Positions 1 to 4,031 of a stretch of 6,706 nt of DNA are shown here, one piece after another. Within the stretch, counting starts at the first letter, position 1, and each line of letters starts with the position of its first letter. A program made the translations under genes and the position numbers. Below the pieces are notes generated by a model, which saw nothing but the letters and a program-made list of their open reading frames with translations, had not been told where the DNA came from and made no database searches. This DNA is from Nitriliruptoraceae bacterium (GTDB taxonomy: Bacteria; Actinomycetota; Nitriliruptoria; Nitriliruptorales; Nitriliruptoraceae), in the NCBI GenBank assembly GCA_007125475.1, contig SLDB01000113.1, positions 1 through 6,706 on the forward strand, given 5' to 3'.

Positions 1-416
1 AGGACGGTTCGCTGGTGCGCACCAGTGGGGGGTTCGCCCTCCCTGAACACGTCGACGCGGCGAGCCGTCAGCGACGTGAGCGCGCCGAGGCCCTCGTCGC
101 CCGACTCGACGCCGAGCCGTTCGCCCCCCCGGACGTCGACGAGGTCGCCCGCGAGCTCGGCCTCGACCATCGTGAGGTCGCGATGCTGGTGCAGTCGGGG
201 GAGATCGTCCGCAGCGGGAAGGTGACGTTCTCGCGCTCGGCGGTGGAGCGGGCCGCCGCGGTGCTGGCGGAGCTCGGCGCCGGCGGTCGTGCCTTCACCG
301 CCTCGGAGGCGAAGCAGGCCTGGGGGACCTCGCGGCGGTTCGCGATCCCACTCCTCGAGCACCTCGACCGCACCGGGGTGACCCGGTTCGACGGCCAGCA
401 CCGCCAGCTGCGCTGA
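1..416 (+). CDS. selB: Selenocysteine-specific elongation factor SelB, C-terminal part (5' truncated by window)
   Basis: SelB is the EF-Tu-like GTPase that carries Sec-tRNA to UGA codons marked by a SECIS hairpin. Only the last 137 codons are visible; the frame is open to the left edge (first full codon at base 3) and stops with TGA at 414-416. The GTPase domains lie upstream of the window. What remains matches the two last winged-helix domains, which bind SECIS RNA in the known family. The diagnostic stretch is near the C-terminus: GTSRRFAIPLLEHLDRTGVTR (in two parts, GTSRR at 324-338, then IPLLEHLD and GVTRFDG), the hallmark of the terminal SelB winged helix. An earlier segment (DVDEVARELGLDHREVAMLV) looks like the preceding winged helix. 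The GTG at 15 is internal, not the start. The gene converges on the RidA-family gene. The winged-helix call is strong from sequence; SelB rather than another winged-helix protein is likely but rests on the C-terminus alone. Confidence 0.88.
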   Translation, partial: DGSLVRTSGGFALPEHVDAASRQRRERAEALVARLDAEPFAPPDVDEVARELGLDHREVAMLVQSGEIVRSGKVTFSRSAVERAAAVLAELGAGGRAFTASEAKQAWGTSRRFAIPLLEHLDRTGVTRFDGQHRQLR

Positions 417-449
417 ACCCGCCCGCCGCCGCAGCTTGACACCGGGTTC
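415..449. terminator. Possible bidirectional terminator between convergent genes
   Basis: Perfect 7-base inverted repeat GAACCCG (415-421) and CGGGTTC (443-449) separated by 21 bases. It begins inside the selB stop codon and fills the 34-bp gap to the stop of the convergent RidA-family gene at 451. There is no T-tract on either strand and the loop is long, so this is only a candidate; position between two convergent stops is the main argument. Confidence 0.3.
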
Positions 450-450
450 C

Positions 451-912
451 TCAGTCGACGAGCTCGAACACCGCCTCGACCTCGACGGGGGCGTCCTTGG
501 GGAGCACGCACAGGCCCACCGCGGAACGGGCGTGGACACCGTGGTCGCCGAGGACCTCGCCGAGGAGCTCCGAGGCGCCGTTGGCCACCAGGTGCGCCTC
601 GGTGAACGACGGGTCGCTGGCGACGAACACGGTGAGCTTCACCACCCGGACCCGGTCGAGGTCCCCACTGACCTCCTGCGCGATCGCGAGGAGGTTGAGG
701 CCACAGACCCGGGCCATCTCGATGCCCTGTTCGGTGTCGAGGTCGCGGCCGAGCTTCCCGGTCAACGGCAGGCGCCCGTCGACGACGGGGACCTGCCCGG
801 CGGTGAAGACCAGCGATCCGGTGACCCGGTAGGGCTGGTACGCGGCCGCCGGCGTGGCGACGGAAGGCAGGGTGATCCCCAACTCGGCGAGGCGGTCGCG
901 GGCCCCCATCAT
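451..912 (-). CDS. RidA (YjgF/YER057c/UK114) family protein
   Basis: A 153-residue protein of the RidA superfamily. Canonical RidA members hydrolyse reactive enamine/imine intermediates made by PLP enzymes; trimers carry the active site at subunit interfaces. The sequence reads as the longer, about 150-residue subgroup seen in actinobacteria, with landmarks LVFTAGQVP (34-42), GLNLLAIA (71-78), TVFVASDPSFTE (94-105), VANGASELL (109-117) and HARSAVGLCVLPKDAPVEVEA (127-147, split as HARSAVG and APVEVEA). Arg129 and Glu144 align with the substrate-binding Arg105 and catalytic Glu120 of E. coli RidA, so the carboxylate site looks intact; the residue matching Cys107 is Ala131. The start ATG at 912-910 overlaps the TGA of the DUF4177 gene (ATGA), implying translational coupling. 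A second ATG follows at 909-907; GGTGGG lies directly before the first and is better spaced for the second. The family is certain; the substrate is unknown. Confidence 0.93.
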   Translation of the reverse strand: MMGARDRLAELGITLPSVATPAAAYQPYRVTGSLVFTAGQVPVVDGRLPLTGKLGRDLDTEQGIEMARVCGLNLLAIAQEVSGDLDRVRVVKLTVFVASDPSFTEAHLVANGASELLGEVLGDHGVHARSAVGLCVLPKDAPVEVEAVFELVD

Positions 913-1046
913 CCCACCGGCCGCTTGAAGTAGGCGACGTTCTCGGCGACAGCGACGAGCTCCCAGCCGTCCTCACCCCACTGATTCAGGATCTGCTGCA
1001 GCGCGTGGCTGATCAGCGGTGCGGTCGCGTACTCCCAGCGTGTCAC
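909..1046 (-). CDS. DUF4177 small protein (45 aa)
   Basis: A 45-residue protein starting with GTG at 1046-1044, read as VTRWEYATAPL and ending AYFKRPVG. The pattern WEYAT-x(n)-GEDGWELVAV-x-AYFKRP is that of short DUF4177 proteins, in which a WEY strand pairs with a GWELV strand. The start is set by AGGAG at 1056-1052, five bases upstream. A much longer in-frame reading back to 1289 exists but its extra part is Arg/Pro-rich, runs antisense to whiB, and has no family resemblance, so it is rejected. The stop overlaps the start of the RidA-family gene by four bases, so the two are almost certainly co-transcribed and perhaps made in fixed ratio. In mycobacteria a tiny gene (Rv3678A by memory) sits in the same place next to a RidA-like gene. 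Biochemical role is not known. Confidence 0.85.
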   Translation of the reverse strand: MTRWEYATAPLISHALQQILNQWGEDGWELVAVAENVAYFKRPVG

Positions 1047-1051
1047 TCGGG

Positions 1052-1056
1052 CTCCT
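1052..1056 (-). promoter_or_regulatory. Ribosome binding site deciding the DUF4177 GTG start
   Basis: The minus strand reads AGGAG-CCCGA-GTG: a strong Shine-Dalgarno core with five bases to the GTG at 1046. It separates the real 45-codon gene from the longer in-frame open stretch. Confidence 0.75.
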
Positions 1057-1100
1057 GTCCGACGGTCCGGGTCGGTCGGGTCGGGACCGTGCGTGGCGAG

Positions 1101-1131
1101 ACGATACGCACCCACGCCCCGGGTGGCCACC
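1101..1131 (-). promoter_or_regulatory. Candidate promoter for the DUF4177-RidA pair, with palindrome
   Basis: The 125-bp gap 1047-1171 between whiB and the DUF4177 gene contains, on the minus strand, TATCGT (1106-1101), which fits the TANNNT -10 form common in actinobacteria. A start about seven bases downstream would leave a leader of roughly 47 bases. No good -35 is present. Where it would lie there is instead a perfect 10-bp palindrome, GGTGGCCACC (1122-1131), overlapping a second dyad GGCCAC-C-GTGGCC (1125-1137). The palindrome could be an operator for an activator or repressor, or chance in GC-rich DNA. No convincing terminator for whiB is visible in the gap, so read-through from whiB is possible. 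Confidence 0.25.
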
Positions 1132-1171
1132 GTGGCCCCCCGGAGGTCCCCCGGGCGGGCGGTGAACCGGG

Positions 1172-1507
1172 TCACACCGCGGTCGCGACGCTCCCGCCAC
1201 GGCGTTCGAGGAGGATCCGACGGTCGGCCTCGCCGAGCCCGCCCCACACGCCGTACATCTCTCCGTACCGCAGGGCGTGCTCGCGGCACGCGTCGATCAC
1301 CGGGCAGTGGGCGCAGATCGCCTTCGCCGCCTGCTCACGGGCGACGCGCTCCCGCTTGGGCTCGAAGCGGTTCGGACCGAAGAACAGCGAGTCCTCCTCG
1401 CCCCGGCACCTCGCCCGCAGCTCCCAGCCCTCCGAGACATCGACCAGCTCCAACGCCCCGGCACTGGTACGCCGGGAGCCACTGAGGCGGTCGGGGCCGC
1501 TCGTCAA
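1172..1507 (-). CDS. WhiB-family iron-sulfur transcriptional regulator
   Basis: A 111-residue WhiB-like protein. Family members bind a [4Fe-4S] cluster sensitive to O2 or NO through four cysteines and act with the principal sigma factor at promoters. The four ligands are Cys34 (RARC), Cys65 and Cys68 (ICAHC) and Cys74 (DAC). The GVWGG turn is at 86-90, followed by LGEADRRILLERR, the basic C-terminal part used for DNA contact. The N-terminus of about 28 residues is variable. The wording around the ligands (SLFFGPNRF, REQAAKAICAHCPVIDACREHAL, YGVWGGL) is closest to what I recall of WhiB3/WhiD, while the neighbourhood (a RidA-like gene one side, PASTA-PBP the other) is that of whiB4/wblA, so the subclass is open. 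The start is TTG, supported by GAGGTG five bases upstream; an in-frame TAA at 1522-1520 prevents longer starts and there is no ATG before the first cysteine. Confidence 0.95.
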   Translation of the reverse strand: MTSGPDRLSGSRRTSAGALELVDVSEGWELRARCRGEEDSLFFGPNRFEPKRERVAREQAAKAICAHCPVIDACREHALRYGEMYGVWGGLGEADRRILLERRGGSVATAV

Positions 1508-1512
1508 CGGGA

Positions 1513-1518
1513 CACCTC
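1513..1518 (-). promoter_or_regulatory. Ribosome binding site for the TTG start of whiB-like gene
   Basis: The minus strand reads GAGGTG-TCCCG-TTG. The five-base spacing and the TAA just upstream (1522-1520) make TTG at 1507 the most likely initiation codon; a weak start codon may keep regulator levels low. Confidence 0.65.
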
Positions 1519-1536
1519 GTTACGTCGCGTGCCCGC

Positions 1537-1565
1537 ACCCTAGGTCCGGCCCGGACGGGTGACTA
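1537..1565 (-). promoter_or_regulatory. Candidate promoter of the whiB-like gene
   Basis: On the minus strand, TAGTCA (1565-1560, four of six matches to TTGACA) and TAGGGT (1542-1537, TANNNT type) are 17 bases apart, giving a start near 1530 just ahead of the ribosome binding site. A second possible pair is TTGCAC (1591-1586) and TCTAGT (1567-1562) with 18 bases between. The stretch around 1560-1612 is visibly richer in A and T than its surroundings, as expected of a promoter. A short dyad GTCCG-GCC-CGGAC (1544-1556) lies in the spacer. Only the presence of a promoter somewhere here is well founded; which pair is used is not. Confidence 0.4.
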
Positions 1566-1576
1566 GACCTCATTCG

Positions 1577-1610
1577 CTTGCCCAAGTGCAACACGTGGTT
1601 GCTATTGCAC
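1577..1610. promoter_or_regulatory. Nested inverted repeats upstream of whiB, possible operator
   Basis: Three dyads overlap. GTGCAA (1586-1591) mirrors TTGCAC (1605-1610). Within it GCAAC (1588-1592) mirrors GTTGC (1598-1602) around a CACGTG-containing centre (1592-1598 region, ACACGTGG). Just beside it CTTG-CC-CAAG spans 1577-1586. All lie in the AT-richer patch and overlap or adjoin a candidate -35 box of whiB. The arrangement resembles an operator for a dimeric regulator; what binds is unknown, and self-regulation by WhiB is only one possibility. Confidence 0.4.
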
Positions 1611-1612
1611 GC

Positions 1613-1664
1613 GGCCGGTGTCACGGGCCGGTGTCACGGGCCGGTGTCACGCCGCCGGTGTCAC
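1613..1664. repeat. Four-copy 13-bp tandem repeat at the nfeD-whiB junction
   Basis: The unit GGCCGGTGTCACG is repeated exactly at 1613-1625, 1626-1638 and 1639-1651. A fourth copy, sharing the 11-base core GCCGGTGTCAC, is at 1654-1664, so the core recurs every 13, 13 and 14 bases. Each core holds the odd palindrome GTG-T-CAC. The fourth copy contains the TGA stop of the nfeD-like gene (1663-1661). Because the unit is not a multiple of three, the TGA in each copy (minus strand, ending 1621, 1634, 1647, 1661) falls in all three reading frames. It could be a set of direct-repeat operators for whiB or a recent slippage-generated minisatellite. It is too short and spacer-free for a CRISPR array. 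Confidence 0.9.
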
Positions 1665-3034
1665 TCGGCGCGCGCGGTGTCTCCTTCGACCCCCTCGCGT
1701 GCACCGTCGGCCCCACCGTCGAAGGGTTCGACGAGGACGAGCGGCCCGTCGACCCCGTGGACCTGCACCGGCGTGCCGACCTTCACCCGCCGACTCTCCC
1801 CGGTCCACCGCGCCCGCCACAGCGCCCCGTCGATGTAGACGTGCCCCTCGGGGTTCAGCACGCTGCGCACGATCCCCGGCCGGCCGACCAGATCGTCGAC
1901 CGAGACCCCCTCGGGGCCGGCCTGTGCCCGGAGCACCGTCGTCATCACGAACACGAAGAACACCAGGACCGTCAGTGTCGTCGCGGCGACCAGCCACCAC
2001 GGCAGGGCCAGCGCCTCGTGGTCGTAGAACGCCACCGACCCCACGGCGAACGAGGCAGTCGCCGCCACGGTCACCGGTCCGAAGCCGGCGATCGCGGTGT
2101 CCAAGGCGTACAGCAGCAACCCCAGGACGACCAGCGAAACCGCCCACCACGTCACCGGCAGGACCGTGAGCCCGAACGCCCCGATCGCGGCGGTGATCAC
2201 CCCGGCGAGTCCGGCGACGCCGAACCCGGGCTGGAACACCTCGAAGAGGAGCATCCCCAGTCCGACGACCAATAGGAGGTAGATGAACGGGGCCGTGGTC
2301 GCCGCGTGCAGGACACGGCGCAGCAGTCCCAGCGAGTGGAACCGCACCTCCACCTCGGCGGGACGGATGCGCAGCTGCTGCTCGGCCGCGCCGGTGTCCA
2401 CCACGACGCCGTCGAGCTCGACCAGTAGCGGCTCGAGCCCCTGAGCACCGAGCGTCGCCACCCCGGCGTCGACGAGGTCTTCGGCGTCCACCGCCTCGCT
2501 GCGGAGTCGCTGAGCGAGTTCCTCGTCGGGCACGGCGGCGTCGAGCACCTCCTCGATGCGCTCGGCCGGGACGTCGTCGGTCGCCAGATCGATCGGGTCC
2601 AGGGGCCCGACCGTGGCGTCTGCGGCGACCGCCCGGACATCGGCGGCCAGCCACAACAGCGCCGCCGCCCCGGCGGCCTCGGCACCGGTGCCCAGCGGCC
2701 CGACGAACACCGCGATCGGGACGGTGGAGGCGGCGAAGTGATCCAGGACGTCGTCGACGTCGACGGAGACCCCTCCGGCGGAGGAGTACTGCAGCACGAC
2801 CAGCTCGGCGGAGCCCTCGACGGCCGTGTCCACGACGTCACGGATCTGCGCCGTCACCGGGGGGTCGATGAACCCGCCGCGCAGCGGGAGGATCTCGACC
2901 ATGCGCAGGTCGTCGCCGGACTCACCCTCGTCCTGGGCGAGGGCCGCCGACGAGGCGAACGCCGCCAGGACGCTGGCGAGGAACGCGGCCAGGAGGGCGA
3001 GGGAGAGTGCGCGACGCACGGCGGGAGCGGACAT
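1661..3034 (-). CDS. NfeD-family membrane protein with degenerate ClpP-like protease domain
   Basis: A 457-residue membrane protein of the long NfeD family, whose members combine a ClpP-like serine protease, a membrane part and an OB-fold, and usually work with a flotillin/stomatin partner. Order here: signal peptide 1-34 (MSAPAVRR, hydrophobic core, ASSAALAQ); protease-like domain about 45-215 (LQYSSAGG at 81-88, VFVGPLGTGAEAAG at 109-122, TVGPLDP at 141-147); about five membrane segments (249-266, 272-293, 295-316, 318-336, 345-368); OB-fold about 378-437 (LVGRPGIVRSVLNPEGHVYIDG, given here as key parts GRPGIV and GHVYIDG). Aligned to the family's PSGARAASAG, the nucleophile Ser is Ala120, and no lysine occurs in the domain, so proteolysis is unlikely. 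I chose ATG 3034 because it begins a proper signal peptide; ATG 3073 is the alternative and neither has a Shine-Dalgarno. The stop lies in the tandem repeat. No flotillin gene is adjacent. Confidence 0.88.
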   Translation of the reverse strand: MSAPAVRRALSLALLAAFLASVLAAFASSAALAQDEGESGDDLRMVEILPLRGGFIDPPVTAQIRDVVDTAVEGSAELVVLQYSSAGGVSVDVDDVLDHFAASTVPIAVFVGPLGTGAEAAGAAALLWLAADVRAVAADATVGPLDPIDLATDDVPAERIEEVLDAAVPDEELAQRLRSEAVDAEDLVDAGVATLGAQGLEPLLVELDGVVVDTGAAEQQLRIRPAEVEVRFHSLGLLRRVLHAATTAPFIYLLLVVGLGMLLFEVFQPGFGVAGLAGVITAAIGAFGLTVLPVTWWAVSLVVLGLLLYALDTAIAGFGPVTVAATASFAVGSVAFYDHEALALPWWLVAATTLTVLVFFVFVMTTVLRAQAGPEGVSVDDLVGRPGIVRSVLNPEGHVYIDGALWRARWTGESRRVKVGTPVQVHGVDGPLVLVEPFDGGADGAREGVEGDTARAE

Positions 3035-3041
3035 GCGCGGG

Positions 3042-3047
3042 AGCGTA
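3042..3047 (-). promoter_or_regulatory. Candidate -10 box of the nfeD-like gene (leaderless transcript)
   Basis: The minus strand reads TACGCT, then seven bases, then the ATG at 3034. With a TANNNT -10 at this distance transcription would start at or next to the ATG, giving a leaderless mRNA. That would explain why no Shine-Dalgarno precedes this start. No -35 consensus is visible. Confidence 0.35.
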
Positions 3048-3073
3048 CCGAGGGCGGGTGGGCGCCCCGCCAT

Positions 3074-3079
3074 TACGCT
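3074..3079 (+). promoter_or_regulatory. Candidate -10 box of the YbjN-domain gene
   Basis: TACGCT on the plus strand, the mirror image of the box at 3042-3047: GAGCGTA (3041-3047) and TACGCTC (3074-3080) form an inverted repeat 26 bases apart. Transcription would begin near 3086, within the GGTGTCG dyad, leaving a leader of about 55 bases up to the ATG at 3142. No clear -35. Confidence 0.3.
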
Positions 3080-3084
3080 CGGTC

Positions 3085-3102
3085 GGTGTCGACGCCGACA
3101 CC
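3085..3102. promoter_or_regulatory. Perfect 7+4+7 dyad in the divergent intergenic region, possible operator
   Basis: GGTGTCG (3085-3091), ACGC, CGACACC (3096-3102). It sits between the divergent nfeD-like and YbjN-domain genes, at the predicted transcription start of the latter. Its left arm with one flanking base, CGGTGTC, recurs in every unit of the tandem repeat at 1613-1664. A binding site for a dimeric regulator is the simplest reading; a leader hairpin in the mRNA is an alternative. Confidence 0.4.
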
Positions 3103-3129
3103 CGGCCGCACCGGGGTCGCCGCCGCACG

Positions 3130-3135
3130 AGGAGG
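3130..3135 (+). promoter_or_regulatory. Strong ribosome binding site of the YbjN-domain gene
   Basis: AGGAGG followed by six bases and ATG at 3142. It fixes the start against the longer in-frame reading beginning at 3007, which would run across the divergent promoter region. Confidence 0.85.
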
Positions 3136-3141
3136 GATCCG

Positions 3142-3879
3142 ATGGCACCACCAGCTTCGTCGGACGACGGACGTCCGGGTGACGCCCAGCCCACCGGAGA
3201 CGATCGTCGACCGGACCAGGGTCACCAGGAGCCCGGCAGCCAGGACCCGGCCGGCGACCGGGCCGGTGACACGGCCGGCGACACGGCCGGTGACACGGCA
3301 GGCGACGACCCGCCGCGCACGATGACCCCGGACGTCGCCCGGCACCTCAGCCCACCACCACCGCCGCGGCGCACCGGGGTGTTCCTCGACCAGGAGGACC
3401 TGCGGGTCCACGTCGGGGGGTTGCTGCGCACCATCCTCGGCGGGCACGAGGTCGACGCCTTCGGGAACTTCACCTTCACCCACGAAGGGGCCCGGATCTT
3501 CGTCACGGTGACGACGAGCCCGATGGGCCCCCAGGTCGGCGTGTTCTCCGTCACCAACCTCGAGGTCGAGTTCACCGCCGAGCTCGGCGAGTTCCTCCTC
3601 ACCACGAACCACACCCTCGGGTTCGGCGCGTTCAGCTACGACCGGCCGAACCGCGCGGTGTGGCTCCGCCACACCCTGCTGGGAACCACCCTGGACCTGC
3701 CGGAGCTGCAGGCCGCGGTGGTGGCCGTCGCCACCACGGCCGCGGCCGTCGACGAACGCCTCCGTGACCGCTTCGGTGGCCGGACGTTCCAGGACGTCCC
3801 CGGCGAGGTGCAACGACGGATGGAGCCGCCGTCCCCCGACCCACCCGGCAGGCCCCCGAACGCCAGCGGCTACCTCTGA
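3142..3879 (+). CDS. YbjN / type III chaperone-like (TY-Chap) domain protein
   Basis: A 245-residue protein with no signal peptide or membrane segment, so cytoplasmic. Residues 1-77 are low-complexity and acidic/polar (AGDT repeats 37-56, then a PPPPP run at 71-75) and probably disordered. Residues about 78-215 form an alpha/beta domain of the kind called YbjN or T3SS-chaperone-like: helix DLRVHVGGLLRTIL (86-99), strand pair FGNFTFTHEGARIFVTV (107-123), VGVFSVTNLEV (132-142), helix LGEFLLTTNHTLGFGAFSYD (148-167), RAVWLRHTLLG (171-181), then a long helix AVVAVATTAAAVDERLRDRFGG (two parts, 192-203 and 204-213). The TNHTLGFGAFS / VWLRHTL spacing is the best family signature. These domains are thought to bind peptides or other proteins; no partner is evident here. 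The tail (219-245) is Pro-rich. It is transcribed away from the nfeD-like gene and lies 152 bp before the PBP gene in the same direction. Domain fairly sure, function unknown. Confidence 0.82.
   Translation: MAPPASSDDGRPGDAQPTGDDRRPDQGHQEPGSQDPAGDRAGDTAGDTAGDTAGDDPPRTMTPDVARHLSPPPPPRRTGVFLDQEDLRVHVGGLLRTILGGHEVDAFGNFTFTHEGARIFVTVTTSPMGPQVGVFSVTNLEVEFTAELGEFLLTTNHTLGFGAFSYDRPNRAVWLRHTLLGTTLDLPELQAAVVAVATTAAAVDERLRDRFGGRTFQDVPGEVQRRMEPPSPDPPGRPPNASGYL
3250..3309 (+). repeat. 12-bp in-frame tandem repeat encoding AGD(T/R/D)
   Basis: Five consecutive 12-base units (3250, 3262, 3274, 3286, 3298) encode AGDR-AGDT-AGDT-AGDT-AGDD. The three central units are nearly identical (GCCGGTGACACG or GCCGGCGACACG), differing only at the Gly wobble base. 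Copy number can probably vary between strains. It lies in the disordered N-terminal part of the YbjN-domain protein. The unit is 11/12 identical to the start of the 13-bp repeat unit at 1613-1664, read from its second base. Confidence 0.9.
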
Positions 3880-3917
3880 TCCGCCGGCGACCGGTGCACC
3901 CCGCGGCTGCCCTTCCG

Positions 3918-3939
3918 GCCACCGGGCGTCGCCGGTGGC
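3918..3939 (+). terminator. Perfect 8-bp hairpin after the YbjN-domain gene
   Basis: GCCACCGG (3918-3925), six-base loop GCGTCG, CCGGTGGC (3932-3939). It lies 38 bases after the stop at 3879 and upstream of the PBP gene. There is no T-tract, which is frequent for actinobacterial terminator-like hairpins. It may separate the two genes or be an operator next to the PBP promoter. Confidence 0.4.
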
Positions 3940-3956
3940 AGACACCACGCGACCGG

Positions 3957-3962
3957 TACCCT
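3957..3962 (+). promoter_or_regulatory. Candidate -10 box of the PBP gene
   Basis: TACCCT fits TANNNT and is placed right after the hairpin at 3918-3939, which would occupy the -35 region. The resulting leader would be about 60 bases. Before the ATG at 4032 the ribosome binding site is GGTGAGG (4018-4024) with seven bases spacing. No -35 consensus, so confidence is low. Confidence 0.25.
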
Positions 3963-3970
3963 CAGCTCGG

Positions 3971-3988
3971 CGGCGGGGGCGGCGGGGG
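3971..3988 (+). repeat. 9-bp perfect tandem duplication in the PBP leader
   Basis: CGGCGGGGG occurs twice in direct contact (3971-3979 and 3980-3988). It lies in the likely untranslated leader of the PBP gene and makes a G-rich tract on the sense strand, which could affect mRNA folding or just reflect slippage. Confidence 0.7.
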
Positions 3989-4031
3989 TGTCCGCCGACC
4001 CGTCAGGCACGACGGATGGTGAGGCCAGCAC

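Noticed and set aside
436..933. A plus-strand open frame of 165 codons with a plausible mixed composition.
   Set aside because: It lies wholly opposite the RidA-family gene, whose conserved residues are clear, and it has no recognisable family or ribosome site.
1047..1289. N-terminal extension of the DUF4177 protein to a start at 1289.
   Set aside because: The added 81 residues overlap whiB in another frame and look random; AGGAG with GTG at 1046 gives a protein that starts precisely at the family's N-terminus.
1613..1664. A CRISPR array.
   Set aside because: The repeats are 13 bases long and contiguous with no unique spacers, and no cas gene is near.
1559..2275. A plus-strand open frame of 238 codons, His/Pro/Arg-rich.
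   Set aside because: Antisense to the nfeD OB-fold and membrane region, crosses the tandem repeat, and has biased low-complexity content typical of a shadow.
3035..3151. Longer start of the nfeD-like protein at 3151 (GTG) or 3073 (ATG).
   Set aside because: Both place extra Arg/Pro-rich residues before an excellent signal peptide, and 3151 would overlap the start of the divergent gene. The 3073 start cannot be fully excluded.
3968..3989. A classical G-quadruplex in the PBP leader.
   Set aside because: Only two G runs of three or more exist on the sense strand; the rest are GG, so a stable four-run quadruplex is not supported.
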